From NCBI GenBank assembly GCA_001687465.1, contig LVLI01000233.1:1-64000 (forward strand): a DNA stretch of 64,000 nt. Direction: 5' to 3'. Shown piece after piece: positions 46,711 through 58,518 of this stretch; positions within the stretch are counted from its first letter, which is position 1, and the number at the start of each line of letters is the position of its first letter. A model generated the notes under the pieces. The model made no database searches and had not been told where the DNA came from. It was given only the letters and a program-made list of their open reading frames with translations. This DNA comes from Halocafeteria seosinensis (Eukaryota; Sar; Bigyra; Bicosoecida). The translations under genes and the position numbers were made by a program.

Positions 46711-47412
46711 ATGACTGTGCATCCGGCCAAAGTCAGGCTTTGTTTAGAAGGTATCTACCGTTTATTTCTTCTACAGAAGCTACAGCGGACTGATGATGCT
46801 TCCTTTCTAGTGACTGGGTACCGCCTGTGCTACTCAGCGGATGCCGTCCGCGGATATAGCCTTCTGATACATACGCTGCAACTCATCGGCTACAAACTCT
46901 ATGGATACGTCCAGCCGTACCTCTCAATTACCCATCGGATGCAGGTGTTAACGAAGATCAGGAAGTGTCCCATACTATCTACGGGCATGGCCGACTGGCT
47001 ACAAAACGATTCTGGATCAACTAGAGGGATGGAGTTTATTAATGAACTTTGGGCTGTCATTAGAGAAATCCTCCCACGAATGCAACACTTACGCCAAGTA
47101 CGTGTTAGTGCCCTCGCGCCCATAGAATGCACGGAATGGCGGGGCTACGCTGCTACTATAGGCGTTGCGCTGCTGGTGCACTGCCATGGTTTTCCATCCT
47201 TCCGGTTTACCTGGCAATACTTAGCCGCGTATAACGAGGGTACCATGATCTCTCCAGGACGGGAGAGCAGACCCCTCGAGCATGATTCCCCCTACGTACC
47301 GGTTGAACACCGAATATGCTCCACTCGTGGAAGTACGCGAAGAGCAGTTTCGTTCTCTCTCGATGACGGCAGCGAAAGTGACACTAGTATGTCTTCTGAT
47401 ATAGAGACTTAA
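46711..47412 (+). CDS. Hypothetical protein, 233 residues
   Basis: A single-exon frame starting with MTVHPAKVRLCLEGIYRLF. It has a hydrophobic/helical central part (GYSLLIHTLQLIGYKLYGYV, AATIGVALLVHCHGF) and a Ser- and Arg-rich tail ending in DTSMSSDIET. No family was recognised. Peripheral or membrane association is possible. It ends 13 bases before the stop of the kinesin gene on the other strand. Upstream exons cannot be ruled out. Confidence 0.5.
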   Translation: MTVHPAKVRLCLEGIYRLFLLQKLQRTDDASFLVTGYRLCYSADAVRGYSLLIHTLQLIGYKLYGYVQPYLSITHRMQVLTKIRKCPILSTGMADWLQNDSGSTRGMEFINELWAVIREILPRMQHLRQVRVSALAPIECTEWRGYAATIGVALLVHCHGFPSFRFTWQYLAAYNEGTMISPGRESRPLEHDSPYVPVEHRICSTRGSTRRAVSFSLDDGSESDTSMSSDIET

Positions 47413-47425
47413 AGAGTCAACGTGT

Positions 47426-50400
47426 TTACCTTTCGGGCTGACGTTCACTCTCCATCAAAGAGTTAAACTCGCTTACTAGGCGTTTCCTCTCCTTAGTCAG
47501 TTCTTGATTATTGGGCAGCACCCAGGACAACAATTTTGCAACGTTTCCGAAGGGCCGTTCATACATCGCTATTTCAGTCAAAAGCCGCAGTTCAGCTTTC
47601 GACAAACGTTTCATATCACCGTGAGCAAGACGTATATCCTCATCGGTGTCACTTTCCCCGTGGGGTACCGCTCCAAAGAGTTTTAGCAAATTTGTGCTTA
47701 AGGGAAGCTGAAGTCGAAGAGCAGTTTCACAGCCACCGAAACTATAAAGGGTAACCTTCATAGATACCTCGAGATGATAAAGTGCTTCACCTATCTCAAT
47801 GAACTTTTCCTGACTGATTGAGGGATTTAAAGTTTTCGCCTTCGCGAGAGCCCATGCGCTGTTGCGGCATTCGTTTAGCTGTTCCAAAACTGCTTGACAA
47901 ATGACCATGTTGCCGCTCTTTACGGTGGGTAATGCGGTGCTTCCTTTAGACGCGGGTTTTGGAATGCTAGATTGGCCGAAGTTCTGCAAAGATTGAGTCG
48001 CGGTGGTGACAGATCTCTGTTCTTGAAATTTCCTGAAGAATAGCTGCATGAACAGCGGGCGCTCTTTTCCAACATGAGTTAGGAACGAAAGAAACCGAGG
48101 AAAAGGAAGTGAAAATCCTGGCCCAAGCCTCACATGGTGCGGCGGTGTCGTTATTTCAGGACTCAGCGATACAGCAAAATTTGCTGCGTACTGTAAGATG
48201 CGTATATCCTCCTCCATTTGATGTATTAGCGGCGTACTTTGAGATGGCGAAGCAAGCTTGCGACAAGCGTCTAACTGCTCCTGGAATTGGCTCGAATGTT
48301 CTGCATATAATTTTGACATTTTGGAAATCAGATTGACGCTTTCCTCCCAGATACGCCTAAAATGCGTTTCTTTGGTGTCCCCTTCCTTACGTTCTTGTGC
48401 AGAAGCGCCGTTTCTGGCCTTCATACTGTGCAACAGTTTTGCCACCGACTTTATACCTTTCCACCGCGTAGGCATTATCGGCAACCTATGTAGAGCATCT
48501 AAGGTGTGGAGCTTCATAGCGTTCCTAAATTGAGACCTCCTATTTTGCTGAATCCTGGCGTGAACGGTGTCCCCAACGTTCCCGTCGGTACCCTGCTGCT
48601 CCCTCGTAAAATTATCCGTAGAGTGCGGTGAATAAATCAGTTTAGTCAACGCCTGATCGGACGAATACTCGAAGATGCAATCCCTCATGAAGTGAAGCAA
48701 TGAGCGAATCTCGCGAGGAGATAGGATCCCTTTGCGTTCTGTGTCGAATGATCTGAATATTTCCCATGCTGTAGTAGCAGCATGAGTAGATATCAATTGT
48801 TGTGTCTGCTTGGAGAGAACACTTCCTCCCCGTTCAGTTACGACGGCAGTAAGGAAGTTGCTGTTCGCCCATTGTCTTGCCTCGGTCTGTAGAATTCGTG
48901 GTACCGATGGCTTCTTTACATGAGGTAAAGGAGAGAATGTAACAGGGGTGGTACCTGACCACACCGGTGATACGAAAATTTCTGGCCGCTCATTCTCCGT
49001 GCTCTCCTCTCCAGGCTCTTTTATTTCTGTTAAGTCCAAATTGCCAGTGCTCGCATCGTCGATATAATTTCTGCGTGGCATCGTGTGTATCTCTTTAGCC
49101 ATATGGGCATAGTTCATTGTTGAAACCGTTTCGTCAATATCAAGGTCACAAGGCGAAACATTCAGTGCCATGACGCTGAGACAGTTCCCACATAGTGAAG
49201 ACCGAAGCACTCTGGTTAACTTTGAATCTCTATACGGCACGTAATCGGATCCTTCTACTAATGCTTTGATAACCCTTCCTAACGATAGTAGCCCCCTGTT
49301 TATCTTAGTAGCTTCTGCCTGCCGTTCTTTATCTGCTCCCGCCCTGGTCATGTTTTCTGACCCTGATAAATCCGCCAGATTTATCACACTATTGATCCTC
49401 GATTCACGATCCCTTAGTCTGGCTGAAATTTGCACACTGAATACAGAATGAGATCGGCTTGATACTGTATTCATCAGAGTTTCACGCGTTTGTCTTCGGC
49501 TGACCGCAAATTCCAATGCGTCAAAGACCTCCTCTGGGTCCTCTATCTTGACTTCCGTCAATCCCGAAACTGGCAAGCCTGATACTTTTTCCTCGCTAAA
49601 TCGAAGTTTCTTATCTGGTTTCGTGCAGGCCAATTGCGGTATCGGAATCCGTCGACTCGCTCCAGAAGGAGCACTATCCGGTCGGATGCGAGTCCTATAA
49701 TCAGGGGTTACTGTCGATGTTCGAGATATGGAATTCCATCTGCGAAAACTGTTTGCCTGTTGTCTTCGAGAGTGGGCAAGCGTGGACCCATGGACTGATG
49801 ATGATGGACTCTGTTGCGAAATGTCTGTAGCCGACCGAAGAGAGCTAACTGAGCTCCTTCGATTCCCACCGACATGGCTATTCCTATCGCGGATCTCGCT
49901 CCTCCATGCTTCGTATCCTTGCAGAAGATCACTCAATTGCTCTTTATAGATCTCTAAATGGGATATAATTACAGAAAACTCAGAAGACTTTCGTCGAAGG
50001 GCTTTAAATACTGTAAAGATAGTTCGCGGAATCACACCACATCCGTGAAGTAGCTGTCTTCGCTTGTGTGATCTCTCTGGTAAAGTGCCTTCCAACGTAT
50101 GCGTTTTACCGCTTCCAGTCTGCAAATACTACTCATAAACAGAAAGTCCAGGTGAGTAACTAAGTTGTTGTCAGCAGTTGTCAATCGGTTCCTCACCTGT
50201 CCATACGCAAGAATACAGCTGTTATATCCATCGCAAGATTTCAGCACTAAGGGCTTTGCCATGGAGGTGTACACATCTTTTTGGTTTGACTTGGGTCCAA
50301 AGACGGAGTGAAACTTGTAGCTCTTCGGGTAGACGTACGGCGCATATTGGGCTACATCCACCTGTGATCACGAATATGCCTCCCCATGCAACGCGCTGTT

Positions 50401-52597
50401 TCTACAGTTAAGGGTTTACTCGAACGCACCTCATGGTCTCTACAATCAATAATTGGACGCCCTCCACGAACGAGCTCGTTCTCCAACATTGGGCGGCACC
50501 GTAGGATAACCTGCAGAGACGGCCACGTCAGTAGTTGTGTGTAGTTTGCCGCATGCCCGAAATATTTACCTTGATGTTTTCGTGCCTTCTATGACCTTGG
50601 CCAGTTTCTTCTTTCATTAATTTGGAGAATTCATCATGGTTCCATGAAATACTTTGTTCTTCTTCGCTTTCACTTGAAAGCCGCTCAGCATCTACAACAT
50701 TTTCTGGATAAGTCCTGGGCGATAGTTGAAGCGTTGGGCGGTAGTCTTGGCGTTCGCCCTTCTGGTCACTTTTAGCTGATGCTTTTTTTCTGCACTGTTT
50801 GCGAAATTTATGAAGTTTGTTGTATAGCACTATTCTAGTATCCTTCCGTTTAGAACAGCGGAGGCAGTACACGTAGTCGATATCTTTAAGAGCGAATGAC
50901 CGTATCCCGCATGCTGACAACCGTTTCACTTCGAGTTCATTCAGGCTACTATCCAGAGGACCAGTTATCGATTCCGAGAGAAGGAACTGGTAGAGCCCTC
51001 CTCGTTCGTTACCATGGAAATTTTGTGGACAAGCCATATAAGTAGCAATGCGTCCTCGGTTATCACACAAGGTGTCCAGCTTTGAAAAATACGGAAGATT
51101 TCTGATAGTTTTCACTACCTGAAGAAGGCCTCCTGAACCCTTCGAAAGATCAGTTGAGCGACTACTACAAAACATCAGTGCATACTCCCTTTTTCCCATC
51201 TCAGGATAACTCAATTCGACAAAGAGGCAAAACAAGCAACGATTGGTGAAATATTCATAGTTGAGCACTGTCCACTGTTCGCCCTTTCCGAAACCCTCCA
51301 ACCAATATTTCTGCTGCCTGTATTTAGAATCAATCCATCTGCTGTTCGAGTTCGAGTGATTCAGTGTGCCGAGGCTGTCCTGAATTTCAAATGAATGTAA
51401 GGAGAAACCGCAATTAAAGTCCTTTGAGACGTCGTTGCACAGAACGTAAACAGAGTTCGCTATTGTCTTCAAACATCGACAATTCAGCATACCATCGAGA
51501 AGGACTCTTTGCTCCACTGAGTGTGTTCCGGCGATGATATCCCCATTCACATTAACTAGAGTTAGCTCACCATATGGACTATTTTTGTTTCTCGAAACCA
51601 CTGCAATGCTTGTTGACCGAGGTAGTACTTTTATTCCCGACGGATAAGGTATTGAAGCCGAGATTACTCTTGTCTCTTTAGTTCTCAAGTCCAAATATCC
51701 GAGGATACCTTCACTCTCGATGCAGTAGTACAAACCGTACTTAGAAAAGGGAGACGGCTCGATGTCAGTGATGGAAGAGAAGTCCGACATAGTCGTAGGT
51801 TGCGAACCAAATTTCTCAGTTTCTGCTGTTACAGCCGCGTCCGTGGATTGCGGGATAGGAGATTCAGAGGAGGCCGCCCTCAGAAACTTCGTCAGGCACC
51901 TAGCAAGAAGATGCCACTGAAGTAATGGAGCTGATGAATGGTCGATCGAATCTATTTCAAAAAGCTGGATTGAGACTTCGAAAGATCTCGTAAAGGCCAA
52001 CAACACAAGTAGTCTCCAAAAGGATACACTGTCCCAAACCAAGTTGAGGTGGTGTGTGTCGGACCAAGTCATCGCGCTAAGGATCTCCGGTAAAGATCCC
52101 GGGTATGGCTGCTCTAGAATTGAAGAGTTGTCTACTTCATTCTTTCGTTTTTTCTGCGCGTTTTTGGTTCTTTTCTTGATATCTTCGCTGGGGGGCTCTT
52201 CCTCTTCCAGACTTTTCAAATCTAGTGATAGCTGGTTCCAGGCATTTTGAACAGCTTCCAAAGGAATTCCGTGGACCAAAAACAAGTAGGAACTGGTTTG
52301 TTGTTCGTTCACCATCTGGTCGGGGGCAAGCCCCACCAGATTCTGAAGTTGCTCTTGTTTCCACTCGCTCCATGTCTGCTCTGGCAGATTAATTAAGCAG
52401 TCCGATGAAATTTCCAAACTCGTCTGATACTCCGCCAATCCTTCAGTCCCATAGAAAAATGAATCAAATTTAAAACTTCGTGTCGTTTCCTCCAATGGCG
52501 CCTCTGCTTCCTGTTGATCGCTTTCTCCCTGAGACAGCCTTTCAGTCTCACGCCCTGGCTCCTTTTCAGCCGGAGCTTTTGGCTTCTTCTTGGGCAT
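47426..52597 (-). CDS. Kinesin with 676-residue N-terminal extension (internal motor)
   Basis: Four exons fit: 52597-50570, 50510-50430, 50361-50197 and 50119-47426, about 1,655 residues. Exon 1 (676 residues) begins MPKKKPKAPAEKEPG, has beta-propeller-like features (repeated short beta strands, GIKVLPRSTSIAVVS) and ends in HENIK. A clean GTAAAT-to-CAG intron joins NIK to VILRCRPMLENELV, rebuilding the first beta strand of the motor. The motor then shows SYKFHSVFGP, YGQTGSGKT (P-loop G757-T764), NTVSSRSHS and DLSGSE, and ends NYAHMAKEI. An approximately 105-residue Ser/Arg-rich insertion sits between SDLL and KLRF. The C-terminal 500 residues include an EF-hand-like segment (FDTERKGILSPRE) and helices. 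The motor most resembles kinesin-5; family is not certain. Confidence 0.8.
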
Positions 52598-52944
52598 TGT
52601 GGTTGTGGTAGAGTCTGCTGGATCTCAAAGCTCCTATCGAAGATGATGTACAATAATGCCCACAAGGCACTCTAGAAACAACGTGCCACAAGGTGGCCAT
52701 AACTTCAATTGGTCGCGAAGAAGTCTTAACGGCTTCTTGATCGGAATTTCTTCGACCGTCACAAACGTAGGCCTTAAATCATTTAAGTTAAATGGCGTCC
52801 GGAACAAGTACATGGTAACTATAACGATACGACATCCCTAACACATAGTGTGCACTGTAAACCTTCTTACGTCGTGCAGGTCCACCAGCATATATTTCTG
52901 TATATTGGTTTATAACGCTGAAAGTTTCAATGAATCAACACATT
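52598..52944. other. Promoter gap of the kinesin gene
   Basis: About 350 bases between the kinesin start and the stop of the small upstream gene, both on the minus strand. No gene was seen. Confidence 0.4.
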
Positions 52945-53338
52945 CTAGAGTGCGTAATAGTGGTACTGGTTGTAGTAATCGTATCGTAGCCTCGATCGTT
53001 TAGGGACTCTACCTTCCATCAATTTTATCACGACGTGATGATCACGGGCATATCCAGGAGGATGGAATTTCGCACTATCTCTTTCGAATTTCCTTGTGGT
53101 CATGCCGCTAGAAACGTATGCATACCCAGACCACAGTAAGTAGGCTTGTTCAAAGAGCAGTCGGCAACCTAGGGAGGAATGAAAACGATTCTATCCACAT
53201 TACTGCCAAACTCACCGAAATCATCGAATGATTCAGCCAATGGAGGCATTGAATGGCAGTCACTTCTGACTTACGTACTCTTGTATCATCTTCCAGCTGG
53301 CTCGCTGGCGAGTCGCTGCTACTCGCCATAGCTCTCAT
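52945..53338 (-). CDS. Small two-exon hypothetical protein (95 residues)
   Basis: Exons 53338-53275 and 53168-52945 join in phase across a 106-base GTAAGT...TAG intron, giving exactly 96 codons including the stop. The N terminus is Ser-rich (MASSSDSPASQLEDD from the second ATG at 53329). The C-terminal part is compact and aromatic: LLFEQAYLLWSGYAYV, FHPPGYARDHHV and RLRYDYYNQYHYYAL. No family was recognised. The two ATGs at 53338 and 53329 are both possible. The long intron relative to the others is a caution. Confidence 0.5.
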
Positions 53339-53436
53339 GCAGCCCTATATTCGAAGCGGTGAAGTACGCGAAATGTACTTATACCTTGTCTTAAGACAAG
53401 TTTTGTTGCACCTATAGTTTCAAGTTTCAGCAGCTC

Positions 53437-54225
53437 CTACTCGGTTCCTTCGATTAATTCAGGAGCTAGTCGACGCACCTGAGCCTTCTGAGGCCGGCAC
53501 AGGGAACACTTGGTCCATCTTCTGTACGAGAGCGAGTACATCACGTAAGCGATAGCAGTCTCCGCAGTAACTCCATATAGTGCGATTAGAAGCAAGCTTG
53601 TGATCGTACCAGTCCTCCCATGTCCTCCCCAGCAATGTATATAGAAGCGTTCATGGTAGTCTCCTTTCCGTCTGCGCTCGAACGCCACATTTATACGTTC
53701 CACCAGGTGTTGTATAAAACCTAATACATCGTTGTCCTCTGCAGTTCTAGTGTCTTGTATCTGGAAGACTAATTGGGTTAATCCATGTCTTTCAAGTGTG
53801 TATGGCCCTCCGTAAGACGCCGAAGAGAAGTGGTGGTATTTCGCTCTTGGTCCCATCTCACTCTCGGTTTGGTAAAGCCTTGATGCATCGTAAATTTCTT
53901 TCCTCGGCGGCAGGTTTCTCTCCGACCACTGGTGTTGACGATTCGCTTCCGTTGACAATTCAGCTGCTATATGCATGTAGGGGATGAAGCGATGCTCCAA
54001 TTCATCTCGCGGCTGAAGACATACAAACGTGGTAACGCCAGCGTCCTTCACTACACCTTCAATGGTCTTTCTGTGCCGTTCTGGACCAAATGCACTTCCG
54101 GGGTAAGCTCCTACGAGTAAGATTCCAGGGATTATCCAATTGGATGTGTCTGTGGGACCTGGAAATACCTTGCCATGATTCACGACTTCACGGGGCGAGA
54201 GTATCCTCTCCACTAGGTCCTCCAT
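53437..54225 (-). CDS. Dual-specificity/tyrosine phosphatase-like protein
   Basis: A 262-residue single-exon frame. The catalytic motif HCWGGHGRTG (C198, R204) matches the HCX5R signature of cysteine phosphatases, with the usual Gly/Arg-Thr ending. Preceding segments such as GILLVGAYPGSAFG and FVCLQPRDELEHRF resemble phosphatase folds with a substrate-recognition loop. The region after it (LLLIALYGVTAETAI) forms the usual helix. The general-acid Asp is not obvious. It is a predicted active phosphatase whose substrate could be a protein, RNA cap or lipid; none can be chosen from sequence. Confidence 0.75.
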   Translation of the reverse strand: MEDLVERILSPREVVNHGKVFPGPTDTSNWIIPGILLVGAYPGSAFGPERHRKTIEGVVKDAGVTTFVCLQPRDELEHRFIPYMHIAAELSTEANRQHQWSERNLPPRKEIYDASRLYQTESEMGPRAKYHHFSSASYGGPYTLERHGLTQLVFQIQDTRTAEDNDVLGFIQHLVERINVAFERRRKGDYHERFYIHCWGGHGRTGTITSLLLIALYGVTAETAIAYVMYSLSYRRWTKCSLCRPQKAQVRRLAPELIEGTE

Positions 54226-54702
54226 ATAATATCACTAACTCCTCTATTTTAATACGGGGGCGATTTTTCATGGTACAAGGGTACTTAACAACGCAAATAA
54301 ACCTTTGACAAGTCTCCGAATAAACAGCACTTCTGGTACTGTTGTACTAAAAAACTGGTGATTCCCGGTTGAACTGCGTCACGATTATCGACTGTACTTC
54401 AACCGTACAAACTTTTCGCGCACTTTTCCGCGGCGGCGAATAAATACCGTAGTTGCGCCTACGTAGCTACCATAGCAGCGTTTGTAGAGCAGTTATATGA
54501 CACGTGAACGTACCATAGGATAGATATCTGTGTTATTGATCTTCTTTCGTAAGATGGGGAGGGTGTGTCTGTAGAGCCAAGGAGAAGTAACCGGAAAGGT
54601 TTTGCTTTCGACCTCATGCTCGATTGCACAGCTGGCGTTAATTCCATTCAGTATCTTATCGACCGTGCATATTACGTCTAGCTTCCAGCAAAACGAAGGA
54701 AA
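54226..54702. promoter_or_regulatory. Divergent promoter region
   Basis: About 477 bases between the start codons of the phosphatase (minus) and the CCP5-like gene (plus). No gene seen. Confidence 0.5.
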
Positions 54703-57700
54703 ATGATGGGACTGAAGAATGAGGTGGCCGGGGACCTGAGTCGACGAGCTATGAACAACGCAAACAACTTTACTAAGGGGCCCGCGGCTCCGACAACTGA
54801 AACGAATGGTGCAGCAGCATCAGGCGGCAGGAGCGAATTACGGGAGAGCAGTGGAAATGGTGCCAGAGATAGTCCTTCTACGGGAGGTGCGCCGTCACCC
54901 CACCCGTCTGTCAACGGTGGGGAGGGAAATAACAGCAGCAGCATTAGTGGCATCGCCACGGGAACAGGAGGGAGAAACTCGGGAGGTGCTAGAAGAAGGA
55001 TCTTCACAGTCTCTGGATCATTGATTTTTCGAGCAGATTTTGACGGGGGCAATCTCGGTGGAGCCAGGTTGCACACTTCGCCGAGATCCCCTAGTGATGC
55101 CCCTCTGTATGAATTATCAGTAGCCCCTGACTGTCAGGGGACGAAATATGAAGCCCCGTACAAGCTTTGGTATCATTTTTGCGTGCAAGGGGGCCAACCG
55201 GGAAAAACTATAAGGATGAGGATAGTTGATTTGCATCCTATTTGCAAAGTTTATAATCGTGACATGCGGCCGCTTGTTCGGATTGTCCAGCATAGCCCTA
55301 CCTGGGAGAGGTAAGTACTGCATCGGTTTGGTGTGTCCGATGTTTGTGTAGTGATTGTGTGCTGCCCCAATGCAGATTAGAGCAACCATGCGACACATTA
55401 TTTGACAGTACGGGCGCTTTGCAACTTACATTCACCTACACGTTCTTGAGCACCTTAGACGTACATTTCGCGTTCTACTATCCCTTTGCATACTCGGATT
55501 GCCAGCGACTATTAAAGAACATTGACGGTGCACTTGGGGTGCGTCCGACAGTACAATCAGTAAGTTCCCCAGACTCGCCGCTTATCGGGGGATCTACAGC
55601 TCCAGTGGAACCAGACAAGTCTGTTGGTATAGACACACCGCTTGGCCAAGAAAGCGAAGGCTCTTATGGATCCGGGAAAAAGACTACTGCGGGTGGTATT
55701 CCTGTCCCACCACATCAAGTGTATTATCACCGGGAATTGCTCACGTGGTCCCCAGAAGGTCGAAGAGTAGAGTTGCTTACCATATCTTCGTTTGATGGTA
55801 TTCAATCCGTAAGGGAACCCAAGGTTGAAGGTCTCTTTCCGACAGAAGAGCCACGGCCATTCAGGTTTTATGGGAAACCTGTAAGTATTATGATGGAAGT
55901 CCGCTCAGGATCATCGCTGACTTTAGGTTGCTTGTGCTCCTTCAGGGTATATTTATTGGTGCTCGAGTCCATCCAGGAGAAACTGCGGCGAGTTATATGC
56001 TGCATGGGTTGCTTGCTTTCCTGCTTCAACCGAAAAATCCTTATGCAAAGGCATTGAGGAAACGTTTCGTCGTGAAAGTCGTCCCCATGATCAACCCGGA
56101 TGGCGTCTCGCTGGGTCATTTTCGCCTTGATAAATATGGGGTTAATTTGAATAGGTAAGGTGTATCATGGTTGTTATTTGTGGTTCATGTCAGGGACTGT
56201 ATAATGTGTGTTTACTGCAGAGCATATGGTGATCCGACGGCCTCCAAGCAACCGTCAATCAAGGCCATCAAAGAAATTTTGCATCAAATGAAGACATTAC
56301 TGGATCCTGCTTCCCGATGTTTCCCGCAATACGCTCCAGCAGATTTGTCTTGTGGTGGTATTTCGGGAAAAGATATGCAAAGGGACTCGGGGTTGTTCTT
56401 CTGTCTTGACTTGCACGGGTTTACTGCGCGACAGGGCTGCTATTTGCTAGGGAATGCGCTTTCTTCTGCTAAGACTGCCGAGAGCTTAGCGTTTGCAAAC
56501 GTGATGCAGTTGTACTCTCCGCAATTTAATGCATCAGCGTGCTCTTTTGGTAGAGGCAAGAAAAATGGGTTTAACTTAAAGTACGACGACTCGGCCCTCA
56601 AGGAAGCATCCTCTCTTCCTCCAGTCAATGCGAATTCGCAGGAAAATAGCCAGCATCGCATAACTGATCTTGCTTTGATACCTTTACCTTCTGAGGTGCA
56701 TAAATTGGGCGCGATACCTCCCTATAGTAGTTCGGCGGAAAGCAACGTTATTGTTCCTGATCCCGGTTGGCCTGCAAGAATTGCTGGACTTGTAGATCCC
56801 TACGTTGTTGAAACTCCGATAGTCCACAACACGAAGAGGAGGATGTCATGCCTGGGGCGTTTGCGCGATGGGGACGCAGCCAAGATAAATAAGTAAGTAG
56901 TCTGCTGCGATGCTAGTTTGTTTACCGCCGTTCATTTTAAAGCTACTCGTACAGAGATTGGGCGTCGCTAAAGTCGAGGACAACGAATCGAACTGAAGGA
57001 AACAAAGATGGTGCTGGAAGAGTGTGCATCTATCGTGAATACAATGTCCCTCACTGCTATACTATCGAATGTAGTTGCAATCTCCTCCAGCACGCTCAAG
57101 TCTTCAGCAGGCTCTATGCTGCTCCGCACGCACATCGTGAATACTTGAAGGAATTACGCTCTGTGGCGTCAGGGAGGACCGAGTCTACGAAGTCAGACAG
57201 CATGCGCATTCCTAATCGCTTCGACAGATTTACACGGAACCGACTGAACCAGAGTGAGGATGCCCTTTCCACAGCAAGCGATATGCCAGAACAGTTCCAG
57301 CGCCCGTGTACATTGGTACAGTGCCAGAATGCGCATTCGAAACTACATTCCCAAAGATATTCCCAGATGGGCACAGGCCAATGCGGAAATTTCCTGTTTT
57401 CGAAGAAAGCTGATGAAAAGGAGTCACCTCGATCGGATACAAAAGCGTCTCCCCGAGGGAAGAATATTCGATGTAGACTACAGAATCCTTATATGTGTCA
57501 AGTAGACTCGCTCCAACCTCCACGGAGGTCGAAGGCTTTCCTGCCACCTTTTGGATTTCCAGATATGCCCACGAACTCAAGGGATAAGATGTTTCACTAC
57601 TCGTCCGATTATTCGAAATACGTTACGAGCACATTTCACTGTCCATGGGGTACTTGTCCGTTCGATCCTCCGGCCGTTTTTGCCGGAGTAGGACGAGCTG

Positions 57701-57981
57701 TCGTCTTCGCAATAGTGGAGTTAAGTGGTGGACCCGAATCGGGGCACTCCTCGAGACTTCACAACTCGGTTTGGAGGGATCTCTCTAATTTAAGGAGCTG
57801 GGCTCAAAGGTGCACAACAGCAATGGACTCAGGCACTGACGAGATACCGCCGGCTTCGTTTGGTCAACGGAAAACGTATGCCTCGTTGTTCGGGGATAGT
57901 CGAGATGAGAATGGTAAGAGCTCCGATAGGCTACCGAACCTTGAAGATACGGAAGATGCTTCTTCCGACACCACCCAGTGA
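54703..57981 (+). CDS. Cytosolic carboxypeptidase, CCP5/AGBL5-like
   Basis: A zinc carboxypeptidase that, by family, removes branch-point glutamate from tubulin. Five exons (54703-55310, 55376-55880, 55946-56154, 56221-56892, 56955-57981) give 1,006 residues, all in phase. The N-terminal beta domain carries LIFRADFDGGNLGGARLH and YKLWYHFCVQGGQPGKTIRM. The carboxypeptidase domain has H380 and E383 (ARVHPGET) and H506 (LDLHGFTARQGCY), with NLNRAYGDP reconstructed across an intron. After a Ser-rich insertion the CCP5-type end FAGVGRAVVFAIVELSG...SNLRSWAQR is visible. The 150-residue, Ser- and Gly-rich start of the first exon is not conserved. The Kozak-like first ATG pair is MMGLKNE. Confidence 0.92.
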
Positions 57982-58518
57982 GCTCGTTTACACTAATTTA
58001 AGCGTTTTACATGCCACCAGTTTGATAGTTTGCCTGGCATTTTATATCGCCAAACAGCAATGTGTACGATCCGGGGGCGCACGAGTTGGTTCAACTTGAA
58101 TCTGGACTTCGCACTTATGGGAGCCTTATTCTGCAGTTACCAGTAGATATTGTTGTGCATTACTCATAGCAAAGACGTTTTCCAATATTTACGAAGCCGC
58201 AAAATATAGGAATCGTTGAATATATGTCTTCTCATCATCGCCACACCTAGCAGACGCAGCCTAGCTGTTGCGCGTTTTCTTGTCAAACCACTTCAGATGA
58301 AAGAGAGTGACCCGTATGCCTCATTCTCGCCGCTTAAGACGAGTGCCTCGAGGCTTCTTCACTGGCATGACGCAGATCAATCGGCATGTAGGCGTACGTG
58401 AATGGTTATCGGATGTGTGTATAATCCTGACATTTAACCCCCGCTTGGTTCGGTTGCAGCTTCCAAGAATGTGTACAGCAACCGATTACCCAACAGAAGG
58501 GTTAACGTTGGCACCATT
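57982..58518. other. Intergenic region or 5' exon of the EF-hand gene
   Basis: About 540 bases after the CCP5-like stop. A short possible coding start near 58316 (MPHSRRLRRV) could be spliced at 58459 to the downstream gene, but no unique in-phase join was found. Confidence 0.35.

Noticed and set aside
46711-47412. A possible peroxin (PEX16/PEX11-like) identity for the hypothetical protein.
   Set aside because: Only a loose hydrophobic pattern was shared; no conserved peroxin motif could be pointed out.
50528-50570. The stop codon after NIK as the true end of a separate N-terminal gene.
   Set aside because: It lies 14 codons into what reads as an intron with good splice sites, and the motor would then lack a start codon and its first strand.
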